Shown: in pieces, positions 34,798-44,626 of the stretch
Layout of the letters: every line of letters starts with the position of its first letter
How positions within the stretch are numbered: position 1 is the first letter of the stretch
Assembly (NCBI GenBank): GCA_947372465.1
Contig: CANBTT010000019.1
Span: forward strand, 1 to 44,626
DNA length: 44,626 nucleotides
Source: Burkholderiales bacterium
GTDB taxonomy: Bacteria > Pseudomonadota > Gammaproteobacteria > Burkholderiales > Burkholderiaceae_C
Direction of reading: 5' to 3'
Made by a program: the position numbers and the translations under genes
The notes under the pieces: model-generated
Database searches by the model: none
Seen by the model: only the letters and a program-made list of their open reading frames with translations
What the model was told of the DNA's origin: nothing

Positions 34798-35190
34798 TTA
34801 TTCTTCCACTTTAGGGGAAGTTTCTTCAATCTCTGGGCGATCAACCAATTCAACCAATGCCATTGGCGCATTGTCGCCGACACGGTAACCCATTTTGAGG
34901 ATGCGTGTGTAGCCGCCTGGTCTGGTTTGGTAACGTGGTCCCAACTCAGCGAAGAGCTTGACGACATTGTCTCTGTTGCGCAAGCGATTGAACGCCAAAC
35001 GACGATTTGCCAAAGAAGGCTCTTTGGCCAAAGTGATCATGGGCTCGACCACACGACGCAACTCTTTTGCTTTGGGCAATGTCGTCTTGATGACTTCATG
35101 CTCTAAAAGTGAGTTCATCATGTTGCGAAGCATCGCCAAGCGGTGTTCGCTTGTTCTGTTTAGTTTTCTTAATCCGTGTCCGTGACGCAT
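34798..35190 (-). CDS. rplQ: 50S ribosomal protein L17
   Basis: The 130-residue product begins [20 protein letters not shown], the L17 signature, and has the expected [20 protein letters not shown] core. L17 binds 23S rRNA near the exit tunnel. It is the last protein gene of the alpha operon, 131 bases after rpoA, and is followed by tRNA-fMet. The tail KVEE is short and acidic. Confidence 0.98.
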   Translation of the reverse strand: MRHGHGLRKLNRTSEHRLAMLRNMMNSLLEHEVIKTTLPKAKELRRVVEPMITLAKEPSLANRRLAFNRLRNRDNVVKLFAELGPRYQTRPGGYTRILKMGYRVGDNAPMALVELVDRPEIEETSPKVEE

Positions 35191-35321
35191 TTGTCAACTC
35201 CTTTAAAAGGTTTTATGTTTTACCGCTTGCCGTATGAGGTACAAGAGGTTGGTGGAAATGGACCTTGATTGAAAGGCCCCATTCTTCACCGCTTATCAAC
35301 TCGAGCCAAGCCCCTGAGTGC

Positions 35322-36314
35322 TTAACGCTTGCTGTCCAGTCCTGCAGGTGGCCAGCTCTCGAGCTTCATGCCCAAGGTCAAACCACGTGAGGCCAATACT
35401 TCCTTGATTTCATTCAATGACTTGCGACCCAAATTAGGGGTCTTGAGCAATTCATTTTCAGTTCTTTGGATCAAGTCACCAATGTAGTAGATGTTCTCTG
35501 CTTTTAAACAGTTGGCAGAACGAACCGTGAGCTCCAACTCATCGACTGGACGCAACAAGATGGGATCAAATTGTTGAGCATTGCGTGGTGAGGGTGAGTC
35601 AAATGCAGCCAACTCGCTGCCTTCCAATTGTGCAAAGACCGCCAATTGTTCAACCAAAATCTTGGCCGATGCGCGGACCGCGTCTTCTGCCGTGATGGCA
35701 CCATTCGTCTCAATCTCAACCACCAAGCGGTCCAAATCGGTGCGCTGCTCTACACGAGCATTCTCAACGCTGTAGCTGACTCGGCTCACAGGAGAGAAAG
35801 ACGCATCCAAAACAATTCGACCAATCGACTTAGAAGGCTCTTCACCGTAACGACGCACTGTACCAGGCACGTATCCACGGCCCTTTTCAACCTTGAGCTG
35901 AATGTCAATCTTGCCACCCTGTGACAAATTGGCAATGACATGCTCAGGATTGATGATCTCAACGTCGTGGGGCGTTTGAATGTCAGCAGCGCTGACCACC
36001 CCTTCGCCGTCTTTTCTCAAACTCAAGGTGACTTCATCGCGGTTGTGCAATTTGAAGACAACGCCCTTCAAATTCAACAAAATGTTCACCACATCTTCTT
36101 GAACGCCATCGATGGATGAATACTCGTGCAACACGCCAGCAATGGTGACCTCTGTCACTGCATAGCCGACCATAGAAGACAACAACACACGACGCAAGGC
36201 ATTTCCCAGGGTGTGTCCGTAACCACGCTCAAAGGGCTCCAACGTGACTTTCGCACGGTTGTGTCCAACGTGTTCTACATTAATGGCTTTTGGTTTCAAC
36301 AATTGGGTTTGCAT
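35322..36314 (-). CDS. rpoA: RNA polymerase subunit alpha
   Basis: The 330-residue product has the assembly domain ([20 protein letters not shown], about residues 28-47) and the C-terminal domain that binds UP elements and activators, with the helix-hairpin-helix [14 protein letters not shown]. Length and both domains are normal. It lies 105 bases after rpsD in the alpha operon; in E. coli, S4 regulates this operon, but I did not identify the S4 site here. Confidence 0.98.
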   Translation of the reverse strand: MQTQLLKPKAINVEHVGHNRAKVTLEPFERGYGHTLGNALRRVLLSSMVGYAVTEVTIAGVLHEYSSIDGVQEDVVNILLNLKGVVFKLHNRDEVTLSLRKDGEGVVSAADIQTPHDVEIINPEHVIANLSQGGKIDIQLKVEKGRGYVPGTVRRYGEEPSKSIGRIVLDASFSPVSRVSYSVENARVEQRTDLDRLVVEIETNGAITAEDAVRASAKILVEQLAVFAQLEGSELAAFDSPSPRNAQQFDPILLRPVDELELTVRSANCLKAENIYYIGDLIQRTENELLKTPNLGRKSLNEIKEVLASRGLTLGMKLESWPPAGLDSKR

Positions 36315-36419
36315 TCGGATTTCCTCTCAATACCCTCGGCTCGTTACACCGGTAAGGCTGAATGTTCAACCCCTGTATTTATCACAGGGGACTTAAACGG
36401 CTGAATGAATCAACCAGAA

Positions 36420-37043
36420 TTAACGCGAATACAGCTCGACGATCAACGATTCGTTGATGTCAGCAGCAAATTCGTCGCGGTCAGGAACCTTCTTGAAGGT
36501 GCCTTCTGCTTTATCGATATTGACCTCAACCCAGGCTGGCATGCCAACTTGAGTCGCGAGTTGCAAGGCTTCAGTCACACGACCTTGTTTCTTAGATTTT
36601 TCACGAACAGCAATCACATCACCGGTTTTGACCAAGTAAGATGGGATATTGACTTGAACGCCATTGACCGTGATGGCTTTGTGAGACACCAACTGACGAG
36701 CCTCTGCACGCGTAGAGCCAAAGCCCATGCGATACACAACATTGTCCAAGCGTGACTCTAAAATGAACAACAGGTTTGAACCTGTGTTGCCACGACGGCG
36801 ATCGGCTTCAGCAAAATAACGTCTGAATTGACGCTCTAAAACACCATACATGCGTTTAACTTTTTGCTTTTCGCGAAGCTGCAAACCAAAGTCAGACGTT
36901 CTTTGACCTGAAGTGCGACCATGTTGGCCTGGCTTCGTGTCAAATTTGGCTTTATCACTGATCGAGCGACGTGCGCTTTTTAAGAATAAATCGGTGCCTT
37001 CACGGCGAGATAGTTTGGCCTTAGGCCCTAAATAACGTGCCAC
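36420..37043 (-). CDS. rpsD: 30S ribosomal protein S4
   Basis: S4 nucleates assembly of the 30S subunit and in E. coli represses the alpha operon. The 207-residue product begins [20 protein letters not shown], and contains the [19 protein letters not shown] core and an S4 RNA-binding domain ([20 protein letters not shown]). It has no zinc-binding cysteines, so it is the zinc-independent form. It lies between rpsK and rpoA. Confidence 0.98.
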   Translation of the reverse strand: MARYLGPKAKLSRREGTDLFLKSARRSISDKAKFDTKPGQHGRTSGQRTSDFGLQLREKQKVKRMYGVLERQFRRYFAEADRRRGNTGSNLLFILESRLDNVVYRMGFGSTRAEARQLVSHKAITVNGVQVNIPSYLVKTGDVIAVREKSKKQGRVTEALQLATQVGMPAWVEVNIDKAEGTFKKVPDRDEFAADINESLIVELYSR

Positions 37044-37131
37044 TTGCTTGTTTCCTTTTGCGTAATTGCTGTCTGCTTTTAAAGACAGTTAGCCACAGGT
37101 CTTTCACCCGTGGCGGTGGGCTTGGTTGAAA

Positions 37132-37536
37132 TTAAATGCGACGACGCTTTTGAGGGCGGCATCCATTGTGAGGAACAGGCGTCACGTCGGCAATCGAATT
37201 GATCCGAATGCCAAGCGCGGCCAATGCACGAACTGAAGATTCGCGCCCTGGTCCAGGTCCTTTGATCTCGACATCCAAATTTTTGATGCCTTGATCAATT
37301 GCAGCACGTCCAGCCACCTCTGAGGCAACCTGTGCCGCAAATGGAGTGGATTTACGTGAACCTTTGAATCCCTGACCGCCTGAAGAGGCCCAAGAAAGCG
37401 CATTGCCTTGGCGGTCGGTGATTGTGATGATGGTGTTGTTAAAAGACGCATGAACGTGTGCAATGCCATCTGCAACATTTTTGCGGACTTTCTTGCGTAC
37501 ACGTTGTGCAGCGCTATTTGAGGGTGCTTTTGCCAT
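37132..37536 (-). CDS. rpsK: 30S ribosomal protein S11
   Basis: S11 lies on the platform of the 30S subunit near the mRNA exit. The 134-residue product carries [20 protein letters not shown], the [17 protein letters not shown] block and the conserved C-terminal [17 protein letters not shown]. It lies 14 bases after rpsM and 88 bases before rpsD. Confidence 0.98.
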   Translation of the reverse strand: MAKAPSNSAAQRVRKKVRKNVADGIAHVHASFNNTIITITDRQGNALSWASSGGQGFKGSRKSTPFAAQVASEVAGRAAIDQGIKNLDVEIKGPGPGRESSVRALAALGIRINSIADVTPVPHNGCRPQKRRRI

Positions 37537-37550
37537 GATATTCCCTTAAC

Positions 37551-37916
37551 TTATTTCTTCAATGACTGAGCTGCTTTACGTGGTCCCTTGCGGGTACGTG
37601 CATTCGTCCTTGTTCTTTGACCACGCATTGGCAAGCCTCTGCGATGACGGAAACCGCGGTAACAACCAATGTCCATCAAACGCTTGATGTTCATGGTGGT
37701 CTCTCTGCGCAGATCTCCCTCAATGGTGAATTGAGCGATCTGATCGCGGATTTTTTCCAAATCTGCGTCAGTCAAATCTTTGACTTTCTTTGAATAAGCG
37801 ATGCCACATGCTTCACAAATTTTGCGAGCGCGTGTGCGACCAATTCCAAAAATTGCCGTGAGTCCCACTTCAGAATGTTGGTGGGGGGGTATGTTAATGC
37901 CAGCGATACGTGCCAT
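37551..37916 (-). CDS. rpsM: 30S ribosomal protein S13
   Basis: S13 sits in the 30S head and contacts the P-site tRNA and L5. The 121-residue product begins [20 protein letters not shown] and ends in a basic tail with [17 protein letters not shown], all typical. It is the first gene of the alpha group and follows rpmJ by 25 bases. Confidence 0.98.
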   Translation of the reverse strand: MARIAGINIPPHQHSEVGLTAIFGIGRTRARKICEACGIAYSKKVKDLTDADLEKIRDQIAQFTIEGDLRRETTMNIKRLMDIGCYRGFRHRRGLPMRGQRTRTNARTRKGPRKAAQSLKK

Positions 37917-37941
37917 ATGCGTCCTCTTTAATCCTATTCAA

Positions 37942-38055
37942 TCAGCCTTGGCGCTGTTTGTGACGGGGATCCGTGCAAATTACACGAACCACACCCTTGC
38001 GGCGAATGATCTTGCAATTGCGGCAAATTTTCTTAACCGAAGCCGAAACTCTCAT
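37942..38055 (-). CDS. rpmJ: 50S ribosomal protein L36
   Basis: A 37-residue product begins [20 protein letters not shown] and ends with PRHKQRQG. The zinc ribbon ligands C11, C14, C27 and H32 are present, so this is the zinc-binding form. L36 binds 23S rRNA. It lies 96 bases after infA and 25 bases before rpsM, the standard place in this operon. Confidence 0.95.
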   Translation of the reverse strand: MRVSASVKKICRNCKIIRRKGVVRVICTDPRHKQRQG

Positions 38056-38151
38056 TGCTCTTTCTCCTAACAAAACTTTTTGAGGTCACCTTTGAGGACT
38101 GCCCCCAAAAATTAATTCATCTTTTTTCTAAAACATCTTCAAAGCACAAAG

Positions 38152-38370
38152 TCACTTGGCTCTGAACACAATCCTTGCTCTTGTCAAATCGTAAGGTGTC
38201 ATTTCAACTGTCACCTTGTCTCCCGGCAAAATACGAATGTAATGCATCCGCATCTTTCCTGAAATATGACCTAAAACCACATGCCCATTTTCCAACTTCA
38301 CTCTGAAAGTTGCATTGGGCAAGTTCTCAACAATCTCACCAGCCATTTGAATGACATCATCTTTTGCCAT
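38152..38370 (-). CDS. infA: Translation initiation factor IF-1
   Basis: IF-1 occupies the ribosomal A site during initiation. The product from the ATG at 38370 has 72 residues, beginning [20 protein letters not shown] and containing the OB-fold core [20 protein letters not shown]. The frame could open at a TTG (38379) overlapping the secY stop, but the ATG matches the family. It lies 5 bases after the secY stop, so it is co-transcribed. The position between secY and rpmJ is common in betaproteobacteria. Confidence 0.97.
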   Translation of the reverse strand: MAKDDVIQMAGEIVENLPNATFRVKLENGHVVLGHISGKMRMHYIRILPGDKVTVEMTPYDLTRARIVFRAK

Positions 38371-38375
38371 GTCGT

Positions 38376-39692
38376 TCAAGCACCCGCAGTAGTTTTAAAG
38401 TTGGCTTTTTTCAACAAAGACTCGTATTGTTGACTCATCAAGTAGTTTTGTACTTGAGCCATGAAATCCATGGTCACCACAACAATGATCATCAATGATG
38501 TACCGCCAAAGTAAAACGGTACGTTGTATTTCAAAATCAAGAACTCTGGCAGCAAACAGACAAAAGAGATGTAAACAGCTCCCACCAAAGTCAATCTCAC
38601 CAAAATCTTATCAATGTATTTCGCCGTCTGGTCCCCTGGACGAATACCCGGTACAAATGCGCCTGATTTCTTCAAGTTGTCAGCAGTTTCACGGCTGTTG
38701 AAAACGAGCGCGGTGTAAAAGAAACAGAAGAAAACAATCGCAACCACGTAAAACATGATGTAGACCGGCTGCCCAGGCGAAAGCGCGCTGGAAATATCCT
38801 TTAACCATCTCATGCTGTCACCCGTGCTGAACCAACTCGCGATGGTTGCGGGCAACAAAATGATTGAAGAGGCAAAAATAGGAGGAATCACACCTGCCAT
38901 GTTGATCTTCAAAGGCAAATGGGACGATTGACCACCATAGACCTTGTTGCCCATTTGTCTGCGAGCATAGTTGACCAGGATTTTTCTCTGTCCGCGCTCA
39001 ACAAACACCACAAAATACGTCACAAGACCAATCAGCACAACGATGAACAAACAAATCAATATGCTCATTGCACCCGTTCTGACCAGCTCCAACAATCCAC
39101 CCACCGCATTGGGCAAACCTGCCGCAATGCCTGCAAAAATCAAAATAGAAATACCGTTACCAAGTCCACGCTCTGTGATTTGCTCACCCAACCACATCAA
39201 AAACATGGTGCCAGCCGTCAAACTGACCATCGCTGTGATCCTGAAGCCCATGCCAGGCACAAGCACCAAACCCTGAGAAGACTCAAGTGCCAAGGCAATG
39301 CCCATGGACTGAAAAAGCGCCAAACCCAAAGTACCATAACGCGTGTACTGAGTGATTTTTCTGCGGCCCGACTCACCCTCTTTTTTCAACTGTTCCAATG
39401 TCGGCAAGACATAGGTCAAGAGCTGCATGATGATGGACGCGGAAATATAAGGCATGATGCCGAGCGCAAAGACCGTGAACCTTGACAGCGCACCGCCGGA
39501 GAACATATTGAACAAATTCAATATGCCACCTTGCTGCCCATTGAAGAGCTGCTGCAAAGAGTTCGGATCAATGCCCGGCACAGGAATATGTGCACCAATT
39601 CGATACACCACCAAACCCATGAACAAAAAGATAAGCCGACGACGCAAGTCGCCATATTTATCGTTTTTTGCCAAAGTGGGTGAGGTAGCCAA
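38376..39692 (-). CDS. secY: Preprotein translocase subunit SecY
   Basis: SecY is the channel of the general export machinery in the inner membrane. The 438-residue product shows about ten hydrophobic segments, the first at [20 protein letters not shown], and the plug and pore residues in GSPYISASI-like [13 protein letters not shown]. It follows rplO by 31 bases and precedes infA by 5, at the end of the spc operon. Confidence 0.97.
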   Translation of the reverse strand: MATSPTLAKNDKYGDLRRRLIFLFMGLVVYRIGAHIPVPGIDPNSLQQLFNGQQGGILNLFNMFSGGALSRFTVFALGIMPYISASIIMQLLTYVLPTLEQLKKEGESGRRKITQYTRYGTLGLALFQSMGIALALESSQGLVLVPGMGFRITAMVSLTAGTMFLMWLGEQITERGLGNGISILIFAGIAAGLPNAVGGLLELVRTGAMSILICLFIVVLIGLVTYFVVFVERGQRKILVNYARRQMGNKVYGGQSSHLPLKINMAGVIPPIFASSIILLPATIASWFSTGDSMRWLKDISSALSPGQPVYIMFYVVAIVFFCFFYTALVFNSRETADNLKKSGAFVPGIRPGDQTAKYIDKILVRLTLVGAVYISFVCLLPEFLILKYNVPFYFGGTSLMIIVVVTMDFMAQVQNYLMSQQYESLLKKANFKTTAGA

Positions 39693-39723
39693 TTGATGTG
39701 TCCTGATAAATTTGAATTAAAGA

Positions 39724-40155
39724 TTAAGCGATGGAGCCGCCAGCCGCTTCGATCACTGCACGAGCACCAGCCGTGGCACCAATACCGGTCAATTTGACAG
39801 CTTTTGTCAATTCACCTGTCTTGATCACTTTAACGACCTTGATCATCTCGCTGACCAATCCAGCTTGCTTGAGCGCCAACATATCTACTTCAGGCAAACC
39901 CAAGCGCTCAAGGGTCGTCAAGGTGATTTCTGCGTTGTACTTGAGCAAGTGTGATTTAAAACCACGCTTGGGCAAGCGACGCTGCAAAGGCATTTGACCG
40001 CCCTCGAAACCAACCTTGTGATAGCCACCAGCACGAGACTTTTGACCCTTGTGGCCACGTCCTGCTGTTTTTCCTAATCCTGAGCCAATGCCGCGACCAA
40101 CACGTCTTTTTGCGTGCTTCGCACCATCGGCTGGCTTAATGTTATTGAGTTCCAT
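39724..40155 (-). CDS. rplO: 50S ribosomal protein L15
   Basis: L15 is an extended basic protein of the large subunit. The 143-residue product begins [20 protein letters not shown] and contains the [20 protein letters not shown] glycine-rich tail that reaches into the rRNA. It lies 11 bases after rpmD and 31 bases before secY. Confidence 0.98.
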   Translation of the reverse strand: MELNNIKPADGAKHAKRRVGRGIGSGLGKTAGRGHKGQKSRAGGYHKVGFEGGQMPLQRRLPKRGFKSHLLKYNAEITLTTLERLGLPEVDMLALKQAGLVSEMIKVVKVIKTGELTKAVKLTGIGATAGARAVIEAAGGSIA

Positions 40156-40166
40156 CGTTCTACCCT

Positions 40167-40349
40167 TTAGAGCACTCTGACGAGATAACTGATCTTGTTG
40201 ATCATGCCGCGAACAGCGGGCGTGTCTTCCAACTCTTTGACGCTATTGACACCACGAAGGCCCAAACCACGTACAGTGGCACGATGGCTCTCTTTGGTTC
40301 CAATAGGACTGCGCACGAGTTGCACTTTAACTTTTCCAGGCGTTGTCAT
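40167..40349 (-). CDS. rpmD: 50S ribosomal protein L30
   Basis: The 60-residue product carries the L30 core [20 protein letters not shown] and [20 protein letters not shown]. This is the short bacterial type. It lies between rpsE and rplO in the spc operon, 16 bases after rpsE. Confidence 0.97.
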   Translation of the reverse strand: MTTPGKVKVQLVRSPIGTKESHRATVRGLGLRGVNSVKELEDTPAVRGMINKISYLVRVL

Positions 40350-40365
40350 GATTTATCTCCCACCT

Positions 40366-40884
40366 TTAAACGAAGATGTCTTCAACACTCTTACCACGCT
40401 TGGCCGCCACCTCTGAAGGCGTAGTAGATTTCTCTAACGCATCCAAGGTTGCACGAACCATGTTGTAAGGATTGGAAGAGCCATGGCTTTTGGCCACGAT
40501 ATCTGTAATGCCCATGACCTCAAACACCGCACGCATCGGTCCACCAGCAATAATGCCTGTTCCTTTGGGTGCTGGTGCCATCATCACAACGGCCGCGCCA
40601 TGGTGACCCGTCACATTGTGATGAATTGATCCATTGCGCAATGATACTTTTTGCATGTTGCGACGAGCCTCTTCCATCGCTTTTTGAACGGCCGCAGGAA
40701 CCTCTTTGGATTTACCCTTGCCCATTCCAACGCGACCATCGCCATCACCAACCACAGTCAATGCTGCGAAAGCCAGAATGCGTCCACCTTTCACCACTTT
40801 GGTGACACGGTTGACCGCAATCATCTTCTCACGCATGCCGTCGTCACGACTGTCGTCTTGCACTTTAGCTTGAACTTTTGCCAT
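40366..40884 (-). CDS. rpsE: 30S ribosomal protein S5
   Basis: S5 contributes to decoding accuracy and mRNA entry. The 172-residue product has the RNA-binding part [20 protein letters not shown] and [20 protein letters not shown], followed by the C-terminal [20 protein letters not shown] domain. Mutations in this protein give spectinomycin resistance, hence the operon's name. It lies 21 bases after rplR. Confidence 0.98.
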   Translation of the reverse strand: MAKVQAKVQDDSRDDGMREKMIAVNRVTKVVKGGRILAFAALTVVGDGDGRVGMGKGKSKEVPAAVQKAMEEARRNMQKVSLRNGSIHHNVTGHHGAAVVMMAPAPKGTGIIAGGPMRAVFEVMGITDIVAKSHGSSNPYNMVRATLDALEKSTTPSEVAAKRGKSVEDIFV

Positions 40885-40905
40885 GTTATTTATCCGATCT
40901 TGTGC

Positions 40906-41271
40906 TTAAAACTGCAAGCCAGCTTCGCGGGCTGCTTCGGCCAAGGCCTTGACTCGGCCGTGATAGGCAAAACCTGCACGGTCAAAGGCCACCTTCTCGA
41001 CGCCGGCCGCTTTTGCTTTTTCAGCAATGCGCGTACCGATGAGTTGGGCCGCATGAAGGTTTCCACCTTTACCCGCAGCACCTAAGCTCTTGCGAACGTC
41101 GGCCTCTACAGTTGAAGCGGTGGCCAAAACGTGAGTACCGTCGCCGGAGATCACGCTTGCATAGATATGAAGATTGGTACGATTGACCGTTAAACGTGCC
41201 ACGCCTTTGATCGCAATACGAATGCGTGTTTGACGTGATCGACGAATACGCTGCTCTTTTTTGGACATCAT
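40906..41271 (-). CDS. rplR: 50S ribosomal protein L18
   Basis: L18 binds 5S rRNA in the central protuberance. The 121-residue product begins [19 protein letters not shown] and has [20 protein letters not shown] and [20 protein letters not shown]. The N-terminal KKEQRxRRxRQTRIRI resembles Comamonadaceae L18 as I recall it. The second Met is an alternative start. It lies 11 bases after rplF. Confidence 0.98.
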   Translation of the reverse strand: MMSKKEQRIRRSRQTRIRIAIKGVARLTVNRTNLHIYASVISGDGTHVLATASTVEADVRKSLGAAGKGGNLHAAQLIGTRIAEKAKAAGVEKVAFDRAGFAYHGRVKALAEAAREAGLQF

Positions 41272-41282
41272 GTTGCAGCTCC

Positions 41283-41816
41283 TTATTTCTTCTTGGTCTC
41301 TTTGATCGTGATCTTTTCATCCACATAGCGGATGCCTTTGCCTTTGTAAGGCTCAGGGGGACGTATTGCACGAATTTCAGCCGCGATTTGGCCTACTCTT
41401 TGGCGATCTGCGCCCTTGATCAAAATCTCTGTTGGTGCAGGTGTTTCCACCTTGATACCAGCAGGCATTTCAATGTTCACTGGATGAGAAAAACCAACCG
41501 CGAGGTTGAGTTTTGTGCCCGTGGCTTGGGCTTTGTAACCCACACCAACCAGACTCAACTTTTTCTCAAAGCCCTTGGTCACACCAACCACCATGTTGTT
41601 CACCAATTGGCGCATGGTTCCACTCATGGCATTTGCTTCACGCGACTCATTGGCCGGCGCAAAGTTCAACTGCCCTTTGTCGTTGGTGATGTTGACCACG
41701 GCGCTGTTGGCAATGGTTAAAGTGCCACCGGCGCCTTTGACGCTAATTTGTTCTGCCTGAATCGTCACATCCACACCTTGAGGTATGGCGACGGGCATTT
41801 TTGCTACTCGAGACAT
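41283..41816 (-). CDS. rplF: 50S ribosomal protein L6
   Basis: L6 sits near the factor-binding site of the large subunit. The 177-residue product begins [19 protein letters not shown] and ends with the typical [20 protein letters not shown]. Two repeated alpha-beta domains are apparent. It lies 15 bases after rpsH. Confidence 0.98.
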   Translation of the reverse strand: MSRVAKMPVAIPQGVDVTIQAEQISVKGAGGTLTIANSAVVNITNDKGQLNFAPANESREANAMSGTMRQLVNNMVVGVTKGFEKKLSLVGVGYKAQATGTKLNLAVGFSHPVNIEMPAGIKVETPAPTEILIKGADRQRVGQIAAEIRAIRPPEPYKGKGIRYVDEKITIKETKKK

Positions 41817-41831
41817 CTTATTCTCCCGCCC

Positions 41832-42227
41832 TTATGCAACGTAGCAAAGCACTTCACCACCGACACCGGTAGCGCGCGCTTTGCGATCAGTCATCACGCC
41901 TTTTGGCGTGGTCACAATCGCGACACCCAATCCATTCATTACCTGAGGGATGGCGTCACGTCCTTTATAAACACGCAAGCCAGGACGGCTTACACGTTCG
42001 ATGCGCTCAATCACTGGACGACCTGCGTAGTACTTGAGCTCAATGACGAGTTCAGACTTGCCGTCTACAGTTTTGACTTGAAAGCTATCAATGTAGCCTT
42101 CCTCTTTTAAAACCTGTGCAATGGCAACCTTCACTTTTGAAGAAGGCACCGTTACCAAGGGCTTAGCAACCATTTGCGCATTGCGAATGCGGGTCAAAAG
42201 GTCGGCAATAGGATCACTCATGCTCAT
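41832..42227 (-). CDS. rpsH: 30S ribosomal protein S8
   Basis: S8 binds helix 21 of 16S rRNA; in E. coli it also represses the spc operon. The 131-residue product begins [19 protein letters not shown] and ends [20 protein letters not shown], both typical. The start keeps the full MSMSDPI as in other betaproteobacteria. It lies 20 bases after rpsN. Confidence 0.98.
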   Translation of the reverse strand: MSMSDPIADLLTRIRNAQMVAKPLVTVPSSKVKVAIAQVLKEEGYIDSFQVKTVDGKSELVIELKYYAGRPVIERIERVSRPGLRVYKGRDAIPQVMNGLGVAIVTTPKGVMTDRKARATGVGGEVLCYVA

Positions 42228-42247
42228 GTTGAATTACTCCTGCCTTG

Positions 42248-42553
42248 TTACCAACTCGCTTTGGTGATACCGGGGATGTTTCCTTGGAAAGCCATCTCCC
42301 GCACCTTAGCGCGACCTAAACCAAACTGGCGGAATGTTCCGCGAGGACGACCCGTGATTTCGCAACGGTTGCGCTGACGAGTTGGGTATGCATTGCGAGG
42401 AAACTTTTGAAGTTCCAATCTTGCAGCCATACGTTCTTCGTCGGAATTTTTAGCGTTGTTTACAATGGCCTTCAAGTCGGCATATTTTTTTGCAAACTTC
42501 GCAACCAATCTTTCACGCTTGAGCTCTCGCTCGATCAAAGCTACTTTAGCCAC
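42248..42553 (-). CDS. rpsN: 30S ribosomal protein S14, zinc-independent form
   Basis: The 101-residue product begins [20 protein letters not shown] and contains [20 protein letters not shown]. The length, and a single Cys in the C-terminal motif instead of the CXXC pairs of the short zinc form, show it is the long zinc-independent S14. It lies 8 bases after rplE. Confidence 0.97.
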   Translation of the reverse strand: MAKVALIERELKRERLVAKFAKKYADLKAIVNNAKNSDEERMAARLELQKFPRNAYPTRQRNRCEITGRPRGTFRQFGLGRAKVREMAFQGNIPGITKASW

Positions 42554-42561
42554 GTGACACC

Positions 42562-43101
42562 TCAGTTCTTAAACGGGAAACGGAAACCAGTCAAAAGAGC
42601 TTTGCACTCTTCGTCTGACTTGGCCGTTGTTGTGATACTGATATTGAGACCGCGCAAGGCATCAACCTTGTCGTATTCGATCTCAGGGAAAATGATCTGC
42701 TCTTTAACACCGATGTTGTAATTGCCGCGACCATCGAATGCACGACCGGAGATACCCCGGAAGTCACGCACCCTTGGAAGAGCAACCGTCACAAAACGGT
42801 CCAAAAATTCGAACATCTGTACGCCACGCAATGTAACCATGCAACCAATTGCCTGACCTTCGCGGATCTTGAATCCAGCGATCGCCTTTTTAGCGATCGT
42901 GACCACTGGCTTTTGACCCGCAATCTTTGTCAAATCACTGACAGCGTTGTCCATGACTTTCTTGTCAGCAACCGCTTCGCTCACACCCATGTTCAAGGTG
43001 ATTTTTGTCAAGCGAGGAACCTGCATAGGTGACTTGTAGCCAAACTTTTCGATCAACTCAGGAATGAGCTTTTCACGATAATGTTGTTGTAAACGTGCCA
43101 T
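42562..43101 (-). CDS. rplE: 50S ribosomal protein L5
   Basis: L5 binds 5S rRNA and the P-site tRNA. The product of 179 residues begins [20 protein letters not shown], followed by [20 protein letters not shown]. Another ATG two codons earlier (43107) overlaps the rplX stop and is closer to the AAGG site, so the start could be there; the family usually begins MARxQ. It is coupled to rplX. Confidence 0.97.
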   Translation of the reverse strand: MARLQQHYREKLIPELIEKFGYKSPMQVPRLTKITLNMGVSEAVADKKVMDNAVSDLTKIAGQKPVVTIAKKAIAGFKIREGQAIGCMVTLRGVQMFEFLDRFVTVALPRVRDFRGISGRAFDGRGNYNIGVKEQIIFPEIEYDKVDALRGLNISITTTAKSDEECKALLTGFRFPFKN

Positions 43102-43103
43102 GC

Positions 43104-43430
43104 TCATGCCGCCTTGATCTCTTCGCCGCTAGATTTAAATACGCGAACTTTTTTGCCATCGGCAAGCAACTTAATGCCCACGCGATCGGCTTTGCCAGTT
43201 TGCCCATTAAATATAGCCACATTGGATTGGTGAATAGGCATCGATTTTTCAACGATACCGCCCGTGGTGCCGGCCATTGGGTTTGGCTTGGTGTGTTTTT
43301 TCACCAAATTGATCCCATCCACAACCAAGTGATCTTCGTCTTTTCTCAAAACCACTTTGCCGCGCTTGCCTTTGTCGCGTCCCGCGAGTACAACCACTTC
43401 ATCGCCTTTGCGAATCTTGTTCATGGTCAC
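43104..43430 (-). CDS. rplX: 50S ribosomal protein L24
   Basis: L24 helps begin assembly of the large subunit. The 108-residue product carries the KOW motif [20 protein letters not shown] and [20 protein letters not shown]. The leading residues are [10 protein letters not shown]; the Met at position 3 is an alternative start. It lies 5 bases after rplN and overlaps the rplE region. Confidence 0.98.
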   Translation of the reverse strand: MTMNKIRKGDEVVVLAGRDKGKRGKVVLRKDEDHLVVDGINLVKKHTKPNPMAGTTGGIVEKSMPIHQSNVAIFNGQTGKADRVGIKLLADGKKVRVFKSSGEEIKAA

Positions 43431-43435
43431 TCCCC

Positions 43436-43804
43436 TTATAAAACTTCAGGCGCCAATGACACGATCTTCATGAAGCGCTCGTTGCGCAATTCGCGCGTCA
43501 CGGGGCCAAAGATACGTGTGCCAATGGGCTCTAATTTGTTGTTCAACAACACTGCTGCGTTGCCATCGAATTTCACCAAAGAGCCGTCGCCCCTACGAAT
43601 GCCCTTGGCGGTACGAACCACCACTGCACTGTAGATTTCGCCTTTTTTGACGCGACCACGAGGAGCCGCCTCTTTGATGCTTACTTTAATTACGTCACCA
43701 ACACTGGCATAACGGCGCTTGGAACCACCAAGCACCTTGATGCAAAGTACGGACTTGGCGCCCGTGTTGTCGGCAACCTCTAATCGAGATTCTGTCTGGA
43801 TCAT
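43436..43804 (-). CDS. rplN: 50S ribosomal protein L14, first gene of the spc operon
   Basis: L14 forms a bridge between the subunits. The 122-residue product begins [20 protein letters not shown] and has the conserved [20 protein letters not shown]. It is the promoter-proximal gene of the block here. In most bacteria rpsQ and rpmC (S17, L29) lie immediately upstream; here a 418-bp gap and a divergent proC are found instead. Confidence 0.98.
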   Translation of the reverse strand: MIQTESRLEVADNTGAKSVLCIKVLGGSKRRYASVGDVIKVSIKEAAPRGRVKKGEIYSAVVVRTAKGIRRGDGSLVKFDGNAAVLLNNKLEPIGTRIFGPVTRELRNERFMKIVSLAPEVL

Positions 43805-44222
43805 TTCTTTTAATTCCCAACTTGTACCAGGGGTTATTAAGCACCATTGCTTAGGTTTACCTGATCAGTCTTGGACCCGCCATCATTGCTTTGACTGTTC
43901 AAAACAACTCTGTTAGGGGAGAGTTCTTGCTTTTTTCAAAGCAGAGCCCGCTATTGTGTCACAACTGTTCGCGCTTGTCAACACCCTGCATCAAACACTT
44001 CAATTGATCTTGTTTGTGGATTTTTTGCGACATGGGGCCCTCCAGTTTGGCCCGCAAAGCCTGCTCGCCCGTCGTTCTTGTGGCCCAAGCACCCCATCCC
44101 TGCCAGCGCACTCGCCCCCTCATGCGCGCAAGGCATCATAATAGGCAGCATCAAATTTAACGGCTCAGGCCTTTGCAATCCAGGCGCCGTTCACCACTTA
44201 CTTTTTGCACTTAAATACACCC
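43805..44222. other. Divergent control region between rplN and proC
   Basis: This 418-bp gap should hold promoters for the spc operon (minus) and proC (plus). It contains a 6-bp hairpin AACTCT/AGAGTT with an 8-base loop at 43906-43925, and a short GCTTT/AAAGC stem just beside it. No clear -35/-10 pair for rplN was found by eye. The 66-codon frame at 43978-44178 on the minus strand has no family features and is rejected. Confidence 0.55.
44211..44216 (+). promoter_or_regulatory. Possible -10 element of proC, leaderless geometry
   Basis: TTAAAT is followed by six bases (ACACCC) and the proC ATG, the same spacing as at the DUF6502 gene. There is no ribosome-binding site before the ATG. The -35 region is weak (TTCACC at 15 bases), so this is a tentative call. 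Confidence 0.35.
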
Positions 44223-44626
44223 ATGACCAGCCCAATCCCACTCAACACCACCATCGCATTTGTTGGCGGCGGCAACATGGCAAGCGCCTTGATCGGCGGC
44301 TTGTTGAAAGTTGGCATGCCCCCAAAGTGCATCCACGTGATTGAACCCGATGCATTGGCCAGAAATCGTCTAGAAGAAGTTTTTGCCGTCAACACTTGGC
44401 CCATTGCTGGGACTTTTTTAGATCAATGTGACTTGGTCGTTTGGGCCATCAAACCTCAGATCTTCAAAGACGTGTCCCAACAGATGGCAAAACACTGCTC
44501 GGGGCAATTGCACTTGAGTGTGGCGGCGGGCATCACCACGCAAAGCATCTCCGCATGGCTTGGCGTTGATCGCATCGTGCGCGCCATGCCCAACACACCA
44601 GCGCTTGTGGGCCTTGGCCAAACGGG
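44223..44626 (+). CDS. proC: Pyrroline-5-carboxylate reductase, N-terminal part (runs off window end)
   Basis: ProC makes proline from pyrroline-5-carboxylate with NADPH. The 134 visible residues begin MTSPIPLNTTIAFVGGGNMA with the Rossmann motif VGGGNMASALIGGL, then VVWAIKPQIFKDV, LSVAAGITT and VRAMPNTPALVGLGQT, all typical of the family. The C-terminal dimerisation domain lies beyond the window. It is divergent from rplN. Confidence 0.96.
   Translation, partial: MTSPIPLNTTIAFVGGGNMASALIGGLLKVGMPPKCIHVIEPDALARNRLEEVFAVNTWPIAGTFLDQCDLVVWAIKPQIFKDVSQQMAKHCSGQLHLSVAAGITTQSISAWLGVDRIVRAMPNTPALVGLGQT

Noticed and set aside
38971-39485. Long plus-strand frames opposite secY
   Set aside because: Antisense shadows of a hydrophobic gene with strong codon bias; no domain recognised.
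43978-44178. 66-codon minus-strand frame between rplN and proC
   Set aside because: No ribosome site, no recognisable domain, and it lies in the shared promoter gap.

Overview
The window looks like chromosomal DNA from a betaproteobacterium of the order Burkholderiales, most like Comamonadaceae. The signs are the trpE-G-D-C-ung block, the lptA-lptB-rpoN block, apaG divergent from rpe, two Bug/TctC-type binding proteins, a DUF1840 protein, and the sequences of the spc/alpha ribosomal proteins (the L18 N-terminus resembles Comamonadaceae L18 as I remember it). No genus can be assigned from sequence alone. I see no insertion sequence, prophage, CRISPR array or rRNA gene. Most of the window is housekeeping DNA.

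Layout. 1-540: the start of tuf behind a tRNA-Tyr/Gly/Thr array, all on the minus strand. 667-5663: trpE, trpG, trpD, trpC and ung on the minus strand, followed upstream by a 550-bp gene-poor gap. 6215-8744: pncC, pgpA, thiL and apaG, minus. 8992-9693: rpe, plus. 9939-15067: a plus-strand accessory block of DUF6502 protein, DUF5666 lipoprotein, di-haem cytochrome c peroxidase, a probable outer-membrane barrel and a small glycine-zipper lipoprotein. 15075-24372: minus-strand housekeeping genes: PIN protein, THUMP RNA methyltransferase, rpoN, lptB, lptA, dsbA, SPOR protein, argS, uppS. 24622-29152: hbd, a 2Fe-2S ferredoxin coupled to a Bug protein, then a divergent second Bug protein followed by a ModA-like protein without a signal peptide. 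29230-34555: htpG with a sigma-32-like promoter, a pseudouridine synthase, a frameshifted srkA-type kinase, DUF1840 and an alpha/beta hydrolase. 34702-43804: initiator tRNA and the spc plus alpha ribosomal operons, minus strand from rplN to rplQ, including secY, infA, rpmJ and rpoA. 44223-end: the start of proC, plus.

The most interesting part is 9900-15067. A perfect 10-bp inverted repeat fills the spacer of a good sigma-70-type promoter whose predicted start falls on the A of the DUF6502 start codon. This suggests a leaderless, possibly autoregulated gene, translationally coupled to a surface lipoprotein and followed by periplasmic redox and envelope genes. Other points worth checking are the one-base frameshift in srkA, the initiator tRNA attached to the alpha operon, and the separation of the spc operon from the S10 operon by a divergent proC.

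The functional themes are tryptophan synthesis, translation (ribosomal proteins, EF-Tu, IF-1, tRNAs, ArgS, RNA modification), envelope building (LptA, LptB, UppS, PgpA, SecY, DsbA, SPOR protein) and solute capture (Bug proteins). Positions, motifs and repeats were read directly. Family names rest on recognised motifs, and no database search was run.
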